64,000 bases of DNA. It comes from Solibacillus daqui. GTDB lineage: Bacteria; Bacillota; Bacilli; Bacillales_A; Planococcaceae. The stretch's first letter is position 1; every line of letters starts with the position of its first letter. The notes under the pieces were generated by a model. It searched no databases. It saw only the letters and a program-made list of their open reading frames with translations, and was not told the origin of the DNA. The stretch spans positions 1,419,501 to 1,483,500 of the forward strand of contig NZ_CP114887.1 of assembly GCF_028747805.1 (NCBI RefSeq), in the 5' to 3' direction. The position numbers and the translations under genes were made by a program. Positions 8,672 through 16,726 of the stretch are shown here, piece after piece.

Positions 8672-9247
8672 GTGGATAATATTGTATTAGAAAATGAAGT
8701 TGTACGATTAAGACCGGTCGATCTAACGGATATAGAGGCGATCACTGTTGCAGCAAATGATGTGCGAATTTGGGGGCATATGTCGGTCACTTTACTAGAT
8801 CGAACTTCGGTAGAAAATTATGTTCAAAAAGCGATTCAAGAACGCAAACAGGGTATTTCATATTTATTTGTTGTGATAGATAAGCAAACAAACACACTTG
8901 TAGGCTGTACATCATTTTTAGATATCTCAATCCCACATAAGCGTTTAGAAATTGGGGCTACTTGGTACAATCCGAGCGTCTGGCGTACGGCAATTAATAC
9001 AAATTGTAAGTTTTTATTATTGCAGCATTGCTTTGAAAGCATGCAGTTAAACCGAGTACAAATTAAAACAGGTCATGAAAATTTGCGCTCACAGCAAGCG
9101 ATTGAGCGAATCGGTGCGCAAAAAGAAGGTATTCTACGCGATCATATGATTAAAAAAGACGGCACGATTCGTCATACCGTTATGTATAGTATCGTAATGG
9201 ATGATTGGCAGCAGGTGAAAGCTAGATTTCTTGATCAGTTATTATAA
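8672..9247 (+). CDS. GNAT acetyltransferase, RimJ/RimL type
   Basis: 191 residues starting at GTG 8672, with GGGGGA about seven bases upstream. Features of the RimJ/RimL branch (Acetyltransf_3) are visible: N-terminal LENEVVRLRPVDLTDIEA, the central strand GCTSFLDISIPHKRLEIGATWYNPSVW, and LNRVQIKTGHENLRSQQAIERIGAQKEGILRDHMI. These enzymes acetylate protein N-termini or small amines. It lies 44 bases after the hydrolase and probably shares its transcript. Confidence 0.87.
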   Translation: MDNIVLENEVVRLRPVDLTDIEAITVAANDVRIWGHMSVTLLDRTSVENYVQKAIQERKQGISYLFVVIDKQTNTLVGCTSFLDISIPHKRLEIGATWYNPSVWRTAINTNCKFLLLQHCFESMQLNRVQIKTGHENLRSQQAIERIGAQKEGILRDHMIKKDGTIRHTVMYSIVMDDWQQVKARFLDQLL

Positions 9248-9271
9248 TCTCAATCCGTCCATTATACTCTA

Positions 9272-9304
9272 ACCCGTTACATTTCAACGTAACGGGTATT
9301 TGGT
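9272..9304 (+). terminator. terminator after the RimJ-like gene
   Basis: ACCCGTTAC (9272-9280) pairs with GTAACGGGT (9289-9297). The tail ATTTGGTTT is only partly T-rich, so this is a medium-strength terminator. Confidence 0.65.
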
Positions 9305-9503
9305 TTCTCTATAAAATTATTACTATACTATAAAGAACAAAAATTCAACATTTACGTTTTTGATAATCACATTATTTCATGCCTTTTCTCACAAATTGTG
9401 ATGTAAATAAGAACATTGTCGTGTTTTTGGAAGTGAATTCCGCTACAATAGGAAAAGATACTTTTTTAAGATACTATCGGTAAAATTATAGTAGGTGAAA
9501 ATT

Positions 9504-10565
9504 TTGGGACGAACAAAAACATATATAAGTGTAGATATTGAGGCAGCGCTCATACGAGGAAAGCAATATATTATTGAAATCGGGGCGATCAAATGGCTAC
9601 CAGACGGCACTACGGAGACATTTACACAGTTGATCCAGCCGTATAAATTCAAAAAATTAAATGCACATATACAACAGCTAACGGGCATTACAACTGAGCA
9701 ATTAATTGATGCACCTTCATTTAAAGAGGCATTTTATAAATTTAAGCGTTGGTGTAAGCAAGATTATGTATTTTTAACATTCGGAGAGTTTGATCGTAAA
9801 GTGTTAGAAGAAGAGTTAACACGCAATTACATAAACAAAGATTGTCTCTATCCGATTATCGACTTCCAGCAGAAATATATGATTGCACAAGGGATTAAGG
9901 AGCAGCCTTCATTAGGTGGATTAATGGAGCAGCTAGGACTAGAAATCGAAACGCAACACCGTGCTTTGGCAGATGCTGTTAGTCTACTAGCAATATTTAA
10001 AGAGGTAAACGGCGATGCAATCATACAGCAACAACAAACAAATGAATTCACATTATTTTTAACGAATTTCCGCATGCTTGAAACAACATTTGATCTTGTA
10101 ATGTCCGTGACAAACTGTTCGGTTATCAATGGGCAAGTGCAAGTGCATGCCATGAATACCTTCCGTGAAGAGTTACCATATACAGTACAGTCAATTGAAC
10201 GTACTCAAGAGGATGGCGAAGTCCAAGTAAGCGAAAAAATTACGATTAAATCAAGCCATGATGCGAAGCAATTTTTACAGCAGCTTGCAGAGGATGTGCC
10301 AGGAAAGATATTAATTTCACGCTCGGCATTGCGTTCAGTGTCAAAAATATTAAAATTACATCATGTAACATTGCCAAAAACAGAAGTGATGACTTTAACA
10401 AATATTATCGAATCGGAAGAAATTGTTTCGAAGTTTAATTTGGTGGATGAGTCTACGCATTCTTTTGAAGCAAAATTAATGCGTTTAATTCGTAAATATG
10501 AACAAGCATTCGTAGATGAGTTTTATAAACGTGCGTTAATTGAGAAACAACTGGTAGAAGTATAA
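9504..10565 (+). CDS. DEDDh 3'-5' exonuclease (KapD/DnaQ-like) with long C-terminal region
   Basis: About 353 residues. The first 170 form a DnaQ-type exonuclease domain: YISVDIE (Asp and Glu of motif I), EIGAIKW, LTGITTEQL, TFGEFDRKVLEEE (motif II) and HRALADAVSLLAIF (the DEDDh His and Asp). The C-terminal half has no recognised motif and makes the protein much longer than Bacillus KapD (about 205 residues). TTG 9504 is preferred because AGGTGA stands five bases before it; GTG 9495 is the alternative. It may process DNA or RNA ends. Confidence 0.8.
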   Translation: MGRTKTYISVDIEAALIRGKQYIIEIGAIKWLPDGTTETFTQLIQPYKFKKLNAHIQQLTGITTEQLIDAPSFKEAFYKFKRWCKQDYVFLTFGEFDRKVLEEELTRNYINKDCLYPIIDFQQKYMIAQGIKEQPSLGGLMEQLGLEIETQHRALADAVSLLAIFKEVNGDAIIQQQQTNEFTLFLTNFRMLETTFDLVMSVTNCSVINGQVQVHAMNTFREELPYTVQSIERTQEDGEVQVSEKITIKSSHDAKQFLQQLAEDVPGKILISRSALRSVSKILKLHHVTLPKTEVMTLTNIIESEEIVSKFNLVDESTHSFEAKLMRLIRKYEQAFVDEFYKRALIEKQLVEV

Positions 10566-10657
10566 GGGAATTATTTTTCACTTTATTGCGTTCATACGTT
10601 ACGCTATTATAGTTAAGTAGGGAATTACAAGCGGGAAGTACAAAGGAGAATAGTTTT

Positions 10658-11494
10658 ATGTCAACATGGATTGGAATCGACACAGGGGGTACGTTGACAA
10701 AGCTTGCGTATTTAAATGAACAACAAGAGCTTACATTAACAGTCTTTCCATCAAATGAAATGGATCTAGTAAAACAATGGTTAGAGCAGCATCCTCAAGT
10801 AGAAGAAATCGGGTTAACAGGTGGACGTACAGAGCAATTACGAGACGTGTTAAAAACGATGAAATCGATTGAATATATTGTAGAATTTGAAGCAACATTA
10901 AAAGGCGTGCGCTACTTATTGGAAAAAGAGGGCCATACAATCGAACAAAGTATTATTACAAATATTGGAACAGGCACCTCGATTCACTATATGGACGGTA
11001 ATCAGCATATGCGTGTTGGTGGTACAGGTATTGGTGGTGGTACATTAATCGGTTTAGCTACAATTATGACGGGAATTTCAGACTTTGAAGAAATTAAATC
11101 GCATGCTTCCCTTGGACAGCGTGGAGGAATTGATTTACTCGTCAAAGATATTTATCAAGGTATGGATACGCCGATTGATGGCAACTTAACGGCAAGTAAT
11201 TTCGGGAAAGTGGGTATTACAGAACAACTTGATTTTGCTCAAAATGACATACTTGCGACAACACAAGGACTAGTCGGTGAAGTCATTACAACGTTAAGTA
11301 TTCAATTAGCCGATCAGCATAATGCAGAGCACATTGTTTACATAGGCTCCACATTAACTAACAATGAGCAACTCAAACAAGTCATTGAACATTACACCGT
11401 CTTAAAAAAGCATACACCGATTTTCTTATCAGATTGCGGGTTTTCAGGCGCTATTGGGGCACTTCAAAATATTCGCGAGCATAATAAACAATAA
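10658..11494 (+). CDS. coaW: type II pantothenate kinase
   Basis: 278 residues. The N-terminal phosphate loop is DTGGTLTK at 8-15. Further family signatures are VEFEATLKGVRYLL and TNIGTGTSIHYMDG, followed by RVGGTGIGGGTLIGLATI. This actin-like kinase makes phosphopantothenate, the first step of CoA synthesis, and in staphylococci the type II enzyme is not inhibited by CoA. The binding site AAAGGAGAA precedes ATG 10658. A CoaB-like gene occurs at 17.6 kb. Confidence 0.92.
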   Translation: MSTWIGIDTGGTLTKLAYLNEQQELTLTVFPSNEMDLVKQWLEQHPQVEEIGLTGGRTEQLRDVLKTMKSIEYIVEFEATLKGVRYLLEKEGHTIEQSIITNIGTGTSIHYMDGNQHMRVGGTGIGGGTLIGLATIMTGISDFEEIKSHASLGQRGGIDLLVKDIYQGMDTPIDGNLTASNFGKVGITEQLDFAQNDILATTQGLVGEVITTLSIQLADQHNAEHIVYIGSTLTNNEQLKQVIEHYTVLKKHTPIFLSDCGFSGAIGALQNIREHNKQ

Positions 11495-11498
11495 TTCG

Positions 11499-11539
11499 AA
11501 AGCATTTAAACTAATTCATTTAGTTTATGTGCTTTTTTT
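11499..11539 (+). terminator. terminator of coaW
   Basis: AAAGCA plus AAACTA in the left arm pair with TAGTTT plus TGCTTT in the right arm, and the right arm runs into a T-tract ending at 11539. Confidence 0.85.
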
Positions 11540-11571
11540 GTACTTTACAAAAAACTTCGAGAGGCGTAATA

Positions 11572-11607
11572 TTAACTAAGTAAATAATATTTAACTAGGT
11601 AAATAAT
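11572..11607 (+). promoter_or_regulatory. tandem MarR-type operator repeats
   Basis: A 17-base unit, TTAACTAAGTAAATAAT at 11572-11588, is repeated with one change at 11591-11607, 19 bases apart. Each unit is itself nearly palindromic (TTAACTAGGTAA). Position just before the MarR gene suggests autoregulation; this is an inference. Confidence 0.5.
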
Positions 11608-11621
11608 TAGGGGTGATTACG

Positions 11622-12020
11622 ATGAATCCACTATTTCATATGTTTTTCCAAAAAAACCGGCAGTTAGTCAATCATTTAAATGAAGCATTAAAGGAACACG
11701 GACTTTTTCATTCACAGTGGTCAATTCTGTTTTTGCTACATAAAAATGGACCGATGTCGCTAACGGAAATTTGGAAGTATTTAAACGTTGAAGCACCGAC
11801 GATTACACGCACGGCAACACGCTTACAAACGTTAGGCTGGATTGTACGAGTAGAGGGAGCCGATAAACGAGAGAAAATTATTGCATTATCTGATTTTGCA
11901 AAGGAGCAATTTCCGCATGTAGAGGCATCCGTTTTAGCGTTCGAAGCCAAAATCACACAGCAGCTATCACAGCAAGAAGAGCAGCAGTTAATGGAACTAT
12001 TAAAAAAGTTAGAAGGTTAA
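11622..12020 (+). CDS. MarR family transcriptional regulator
   Basis: 132 residues. The winged helix covers HSQWSILFLLHKNGPMSLTEIWKYLNVEAPTITRTATRLQTLGWI, with the wing VEGADKREKIIALSD. ATG 11622 follows TAGGGGTG; the upstream in-frame GTG overlaps that site. The MFS efflux gene starts four bases after the stop, so this is a typical regulator-pump pair, probably ligand-derepressed. Confidence 0.88.
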   Translation: MNPLFHMFFQKNRQLVNHLNEALKEHGLFHSQWSILFLLHKNGPMSLTEIWKYLNVEAPTITRTATRLQTLGWIVRVEGADKREKIIALSDFAKEQFPHVEASVLAFEAKITQQLSQQEEQQLMELLKKLEG

Positions 12021-12024
12021 TGAA

Positions 12025-13194
12025 ATGGAACAAAAAATATTTACAAAACGATTTATAAGCCTATTTTTTACGAATATGGCTGTATTTTTCGTGTTTTATG
12101 GTCTCGTGACGACATTGCCACTATATGCAATGGGCGTATTAGGGAAGTCCGATGACGCATCAGGATTACTGGTTACTGTCTTTCTACTATCTGCGATTTT
12201 CATGCGCCCATTCAGTGGTAAATTACTCGATATGTTTGGGAAAAAACGATTATTAGTAGTGAGTATCGTGTTTTATTTGCTAAGTACGGTGCTGTATGTA
12301 TTTTTTAAACCATATGTGCTACTGCTTGCGTTACGTTTTTTCCAAGGGATTTGGTTTAGTATTGCAACAACAGCGGCTGGTTCGCTTGCTGTGGATATTA
12401 TACCTGCAAACCGAAAAGGGGCGGGGCTGGGTTATTTTACAATGTCAACAAATTTAGCGGTTGTATTAGGGCCGTTTGTCGGATTACTCATTGTGCAATA
12501 TGCGAATTTTGATGTGTTGTTTATTGTGCTGTCTGTTATTGTCATGATTGGAGCGCTGCTTGCCGTTACTGTACAAACAAATGATTTACCGAAGCCAGCA
12601 CATGTTGAGCGAAATTTTAAATTCGGTTTTCATGATTTGTTTGAGAAAAAAGCGTTGCCTCTTGCGGCTCTTGCTAGTTTAATTGCCTTTGCTTATGCGA
12701 GTGTTCTGTCGTTTTTATCGGTATATGCAGAGCAACAAAATTTACTCGCCGCAGCAAGCTATTTTTATGCGGTATTTGCGGCAGCGATGATTTCGATTCG
12801 ACCACTTACGGGTAAAATATACGATACGCTCGGTGCAAAATTTGTTATCATTCCGTCTTTCGTTTTATTTACGATTGGGCTCGTGATTTTAGCAAATGCT
12901 AGTAATACGTGGATCTTTTTAATTTCGGCTGTATTTATTGGTGCGGGCTACGGCACACTAACGACAAGTTTTCAGTCATTATGTATTCAGTCGACATCCC
13001 CCGAGCGCACTGGCTACGCGACGGCTACTTATTTCACGCTATTTGATACAGGTATTGCGCTCGGCTCCTATGTGCTTGGGATTATCGCGGTTTCATTAAG
13101 CTACGCAACGGTGTATTATTTATCGGCATTTTTACTAGTAATTGTTTTTGTGGTGTATATACTGTTTTTTGTACGTAGTAAAAGAATGGGATAA
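12025..13194 (+). CDS. MFS drug-efflux transporter
   Basis: 389 residues with about 12 membrane helices. The motif A region between helices 2 and 3 reads RPFSGKLLDMFGKKRLL, and its repeat in the second half reads RPLTGKIYDTLGAKFV. The family is DHA1-like multidrug efflux. It is immediately downstream of MarR and closed by a strong terminator, so the two form one unit. Substrate unknown. Confidence 0.86.
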   Translation: MEQKIFTKRFISLFFTNMAVFFVFYGLVTTLPLYAMGVLGKSDDASGLLVTVFLLSAIFMRPFSGKLLDMFGKKRLLVVSIVFYLLSTVLYVFFKPYVLLLALRFFQGIWFSIATTAAGSLAVDIIPANRKGAGLGYFTMSTNLAVVLGPFVGLLIVQYANFDVLFIVLSVIVMIGALLAVTVQTNDLPKPAHVERNFKFGFHDLFEKKALPLAALASLIAFAYASVLSFLSVYAEQQNLLAAASYFYAVFAAAMISIRPLTGKIYDTLGAKFVIIPSFVLFTIGLVILANASNTWIFLISAVFIGAGYGTLTTSFQSLCIQSTSPERTGYATATYFTLFDTGIALGSYVLGIIAVSLSYATVYYLSAFLLVIVFVVYILFFVRSKRMG

Positions 13195-13200
13195 TGTAAA

Positions 13201-13234
13201 AACGGGCAACGACTTGTTTGCCCGTTTAGTTTTT
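13201..13234 (+). terminator. terminator between the MFS gene and the RNase HI-like gene
   Basis: AACGGGCAA (13201-13209) pairs with TTGCCCGTT (13218-13226), followed by TAGTTTTT. It serves the plus-strand MFS gene; A-rich sequence on the left side could allow some use in the other direction. Confidence 0.8.
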
Positions 13235-13322
13235 GGTGGATAGGAAAGTATAACTTGTTTCAGGGAAATCCACATAAGAAAGACATCATTTCGCGCTATT
13301 TGGCACGAAATGTGTTTTTCTA
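13229..13322. repeat. dispersed intergenic repeat, family C copy 1
   Basis: The stretch beginning TTGGTGGATAGGAAAGTATAA and continuing to CCACATAAGAAAGA recurs at about 50002-50045. Its end, CATTTCGCGCTA followed by ATGTGTTTTTCTAAT, recurs at 44368-44402 and more loosely at 48972-48995. No coding capacity is seen. The end runs into the tail of the RNase HI-like gene. Confidence 0.45.
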
Positions 13323-13706
13323 ATTTTTTAAAATTGCTTCACGTGCGAGTGCATCAGCAGCCTTGTTTTCTTTGTCTGGAATCCATTTAATGAAAAAAAG
13401 TTCGAATTCGTCGATGAGTTGTAAGGCTTGTTCTAAAAACGGCTTAAACTCTTCGTTTTTTACGTAGCGTTTATCGACTGAGCTCACGACAATTTTAGAA
13501 TCTGAGTGAAGCCATACAAAATTCGTTTTGAGCTTTTTCGCTTCCTCTAAACCACGAACGAGCGCGGTAAATTCGGCGATATGATTGTTCGTCATGCCGA
13601 TTGCTTCATTTAATTTAATAAGATGACCTTCGCCTTTAATAAAGATGCCAATGCCACTCGGACCAGGATTACCGGCACTCGCACCATCAATATATACTTC
13701 TAACAT
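13320..13706 (-). CDS. RNase HI-like protein (YpeP/YpdQ type)
   Basis: 128 residues covering a bare RNase H fold. The four carboxylates expected for catalysis are present: Asp7 (VYIDGAS), Glu45 (HIAEFTAL), Asp69 (LHSDSK) and Asp118 (KAADALAR). Such short Bacillus RNase HI paralogues can be weak or inactive on RNA-DNA hybrids because they lack the basic protrusion; this one also lacks an obvious basic handle. The divergent neighbour encodes a YpeQ-like zinc finger, an arrangement close to the ypeP-ypeQ region of Bacillus. Confidence 0.85.
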   Translation of the reverse strand: MLEVYIDGASAGNPGPSGIGIFIKGEGHLIKLNEAIGMTNNHIAEFTALVRGLEEAKKLKTNFVWLHSDSKIVVSSVDKRYVKNEEFKPFLEQALQLIDEFELFFIKWIPDKENKAADALAREAILKN

Positions 13707-13814
13707 GAAGAATGCTCCTTTACGTTACTGATTTTAGTATAGCAAATGGGCGGCAGTTGGAGAAATCAAAAAAATAGCGTACAATAGGGAAACAGCTTTA
13801 AGGAGGTTCGATAC

Positions 13815-14006
13815 GTGAATAAAATAAACGTAATGAAAGATATAGATGAGTTGACGGATACCTATTGTGTCGATTGCCTTGTAATTCGTGATTTACGAAA
13901 AAAGCGAGGAAAGCAGGGTGCTCATCTTTTTTGTATAGAAAGCTGTACAGTGGGGGAGCAACTTCAATTTTTAGGCCAAGAAATAATGAAGTTTAGTGAT
14001 AAATAA
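13815..14006 (+). CDS. small zinc-finger protein (YpeQ-like, C2HCIx2C type)
   Basis: 63 residues with Cys18, Cys21, His37, Cys40 and Cys44 in the order C-x2-C, H-x2-C, I-x2-C. This matches the small zf-C2HCIx2C family of Bacillus YpeQ. It probably binds one zinc ion; role unknown. GTG 13815 is preceded by AAGGAGGTTCG, an almost perfect ribosome binding site. It is divergent from the RNase HI-like gene. Confidence 0.75.
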   Translation: MNKINVMKDIDELTDTYCVDCLVIRDLRKKRGKQGAHLFCIESCTVGEQLQFLGQEIMKFSDK

Positions 14007-14065
14007 TAATTTTTTAACATTAATATAACTATTGAAAATAGTTTTTTTATATATTAAAGGGAAAC

Positions 14066-14113
14066 AGTCCACCAATTGCTGCCAATAGTAGCTGCTGGTG
14101 GGCTTTTTTTTTT
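14066..14113 (+). terminator. terminator of the zinc-finger gene
   Basis: GTCCACCA and GCTG in the left arm (from 14067) pair with CTGC and TGGTGGGC in the right arm (to 14103). A tract of ten T follows. Confidence 0.8.
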
Positions 14114-14190
14114 GAGGGATTAACTTTTTCGCGGGAATACAAATGAAAATAACAACAATTAGCACTATTTTGGCACGGTTCTACATTTAA

Positions 14191-14239
14191 AAAGCAAAAA
14201 CCGTTTTTAGAAAACAAGTAGCTTTCCAAAAACGGTTTT
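14191..14239 (-). terminator. terminator of the SEC-C gene
   Basis: On the minus strand, AAAACCGTTTTTGG closely downstream of the stop pairs with CTAAAAACGGTTTT across a loop containing ACTTG, then TGCTTTTT. The U-tract lies on the minus-strand side. Confidence 0.75.
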
Positions 14240-14252
14240 AATTTGGGAACTA

Positions 14253-15257
14253 TTAGTTAGCCCCTACTTTTACTAACTGCTTGTCTTCGTGGAAAGCCGT
14301 TAGCTCTTGGTGGTATTTGTTTAATGATGATGCTGAAATGCCAAAGCTTTCAGCAATATCTTTTACCGTGAATTTTTGACCTAATAAGTCGTGGTCTTGA
14401 CCGAAGCGGATGGCACCTGCAGCAATTGCCCCAGCTTTACGAGCAGATGGTTCTTTTTCCACTAGGTAATCTTCAACAATTGCAACAAAGCTGTCATTGT
14501 CGATACCTTTGTCAGCCATGAAAGCTTTTAATTGCTCAACAACCTCTTGTTCGAATGGCGTGAACTCTTCGCCCTCGTAGCCATTTTCCACTAAACCTTC
14601 CCATAGTAATAGGTGATTTTCTTTTGTGAATTGCTCCACGCTTAGGCCGCTCTTTTTGTAAGCAGCTGTGAATTCTTCAAATGAAATCGCATGCTCTTTG
14701 TGGAAGAAAATTAATGTAGAAACCGCTAATACATGGTTTTCCTTGTTTGTACCATCTGGCAGTAGGAATGCAAATACACGCATGCCAAGAGGGATTGGTT
14801 TAGGGCTTTCTTTTTTGATGTTGTATACTGTGCCATCCATCGCTGAAACCGCTGTGAAGTATTCATCTTCTACCGTTTCAACTGTGCCGATAAAGAATGT
14901 TGGTTTTTCCCACGTTTTTAAAAGCTCGATCATAGATGGGCGAACCGTTTTCTTCGACATTTTTGCTAAGTAATTTGTCCAAATTTCAGGGCGCTTATGG
15001 AAGAAAAATTCATCTAATGCAACAGCTTCTACTAATTCTTTTTGTAACTTTGACTCTAGTTTTGGTGCCCAAGCTTGTACTAGCTCGATAAACTCACGAA
15101 TGTCTTTTCTCTCTGGATAGCTCGTATAGAAAGTTTGTAGTACGTTTTCAATTTCTTCTTGGAAAATTGTTGTAGAAGTTGTTTGAGTTTTACCTTCACA
15201 ACACTTCTTGTATTTTTTTCCGCTATTGCATGGGCATGGGTCATTTCGTCCAACCAT
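14253..15257 (-). CDS. SEC-C metal-binding domain protein
   Basis: 334 residues. The N-terminal SEC-C zinc motif has Cys8, Cys10, Cys19 and Cys20 (RNDPCPCNSGKKYKKCC), as at the end of SecA. The rest is helical and ends with FTVKDIAESFGISASSLNKYHQEL, which looks like a helix-turn-helix. The start at 15257 is chosen from GGAAG eight bases upstream and because the SEC-C motif conventionally lies at the very N-terminus. Possible roles are recruitment to ribosome or SecB-like partners; function not established. Confidence 0.8.
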   Translation of the reverse strand: MVGRNDPCPCNSGKKYKKCCEGKTQTTSTTIFQEEIENVLQTFYTSYPERKDIREFIELVQAWAPKLESKLQKELVEAVALDEFFFHKRPEIWTNYLAKMSKKTVRPSMIELLKTWEKPTFFIGTVETVEDEYFTAVSAMDGTVYNIKKESPKPIPLGMRVFAFLLPDGTNKENHVLAVSTLIFFHKEHAISFEEFTAAYKKSGLSVEQFTKENHLLLWEGLVENGYEGEEFTPFEQEVVEQLKAFMADKGIDNDSFVAIVEDYLVEKEPSARKAGAIAAGAIRFGQDHDLLGQKFTVKDIAESFGISASSLNKYHQELTAFHEDKQLVKVGAN

Positions 15258-15311
15258 TGTAACACTTCCTTTAATACAACTTGTTAAATACTTGTGGTGC
15301 AAGCATTGCTA

Positions 15312-15344
15312 TTCTTAATAATACCGTCAGAATGTTATTAAGAA
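15312..15344. promoter_or_regulatory. perfect 10-base inverted repeat upstream of the SEC-C gene
   Basis: TTCTTAATAA (15312-15321) and TTATTAAGAA (15335-15344) are exact reverse complements separated by 13 bases, about 55 bases before the SEC-C start. It could be an operator or an RNA hairpin. No T-tract supports a terminator. Confidence 0.35.
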
Positions 15345-15499
15345 AACTGATTATCTATTGCAAACAATCAGAAAATAGCGCTTTTTTAATTATAGTAAAT
15401 AATGAATAGAAATAGAACTAAAAAGTAAAATAAATAGGACATAGCGAGATTATGCTATGCCCATAATATATAAATTACGCATTGGCATAATTTATGTCC

Positions 15500-15625
15500 A
15501 GATTTATTCGAGCTTAGGGCCACAGGGAGTGAGTCAGTAAGCCGTTGTCACAGGGTGTAATGCTTTTAGGCTGACATCCTCTTAAAAACCCTTCAAAAAA
15601 TCTGAGACATCTGCCAGAGGCTTAA
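15500..15625 (+). repeat. dispersed intergenic repeat, family B copy 1
   Basis: This non-coding block contains CCAGATTTATTCGA and later TTCAAAAAATCTGAGACAT followed by CTGCCAGAGGC. The same order of blocks occurs, inverted, at 48744-48860 and again near 51440-51530. The whole 405-base gap (15258-15662) holds no gene that I can see. Confidence 0.5.
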
Positions 15626-15662
15626 AATCTATTAGCTATTTTTTATCAGTCGCTAATAGATT
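15626..15662 (-). terminator. terminator of the EamA gene
   Basis: AATCTATTAGC (15626-15636) pairs with GCTAATAGATT (15652-15662). It lies directly after the minus-strand stop codon and is followed on that strand by a short T-rich stretch (TTTTAAG). Confidence 0.6.
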
Positions 15663-16571
15663 CTAGATAGAAGATTGTGATTCCAATTGCGCCAATTTTT
15701 TGGCTGACGAAAATTGTTCAAGCTGTGCAACAAAGTTTCCGATTAAAATGAATGCGCCACCGATGAGTAGTTGGGTTGTTAATCCTTCACCAAGGAAAAT
15801 GACTGCAAACATAGCGGCGAAAATTGGTTCTAATGAGAAAATTAGCCCTGTATGAGTAGGGGATGTGTACTGTTGTAATACAGCTTGTGCAACGAAACAA
15901 AATGCTGTACAAATGACACCTAATCCTAAAATTGCTACCCAACCAAGTGATGTTGTCGGTAATTTTGGTGTTTCCAGTGCCAGAGTAAAAATTGCGCCAA
16001 GTACACCTGCCACACCTAATTGATAAACGCCGTAAGAAATGGATTCAACATCCTTCGTGAATTTGCTATTTAAAATTAAATAAATTGAATAGCCAACCGC
16101 TGCAATTGCAACTAAAATATCACCAGTTTGGAAAGCTAATGATTCGTTATATGTTAAAATAGTAATCCCAATCATCGTTGCTACAATAGCAAAACTTACA
16201 GCGCGTGATGGCAAGCGCTTATCTAAAAAACTAGTGAAGATTGGCACTAATACTACAGTTAAGCTTAAAATAAAGCCTGCATTTCCAGCAGATGTTGTTT
16301 TTAAGCCGAATAATGAAAGTGCAAAAACTGTGAATAATAAAATGCCTTGAATGGATGCATAATAAATTGTTTTTTTCGTTACGCGCAACATCTTTGGTAA
16401 AAAGATTAGCCCTGCAATAATAAATGCGATGATGCATCGAAGTGCAATTACATTATACGCTTCTAATACTTCTAAACCAATCACCATGAACGTATAGGAA
16501 AGACCCCAAAACAATGTCACGATCACCATCAAAATATTTGCTTTACCTTGTAAACTCAAAGATGTCACCAC
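15663..16571 (-). CDS. EamA/DMT family transporter
   Basis: 302 residues with ten predicted membrane helices in two EamA halves. The first contains TLFWGLSYTFMVIGLEVL and ALRCIIAFIIAGLIFL; the second ends EPIFAAMFAVIFLGEGLTTQLLIGGAFILIG. Members export amino acids or other metabolites. The start is taken at GTG 16571; TTG 16559 is also possible. The LysR gene is divergent at 155 bases, a common regulator-exporter layout. Confidence 0.83.
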   Translation of the reverse strand: MVTSLSLQGKANILMVIVTLFWGLSYTFMVIGLEVLEAYNVIALRCIIAFIIAGLIFLPKMLRVTKKTIYYASIQGILLFTVFALSLFGLKTTSAGNAGFILSLTVVLVPIFTSFLDKRLPSRAVSFAIVATMIGITILTYNESLAFQTGDILVAIAAVGYSIYLILNSKFTKDVESISYGVYQLGVAGVLGAIFTLALETPKLPTTSLGWVAILGLGVICTAFCFVAQAVLQQYTSPTHTGLIFSLEPIFAAMFAVIFLGEGLTTQLLIGGAFILIGNFVAQLEQFSSAKKLAQLESQSSI

Positions 16572-16726
16572 ATTTCGTTAAAATAATGTTTTTTGTTAGC
16601 TAAACCAATTATTTAGCACTGTTATAATACACTATAAACTGGATGTTGTGATTAGTAAAACGAATGTTTATAATGATAAATATGAAAAAAATTCATGTCT
16701 AAAAGATTAAATTGGGGTAAATTGAA

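Noticed and set aside
9389..9401. TCACAAATTGTGA palindrome before the exonuclease gene
   Set aside because: The halves resemble Fnr/Rex sites, but spacing and orientation do not fit either consensus.
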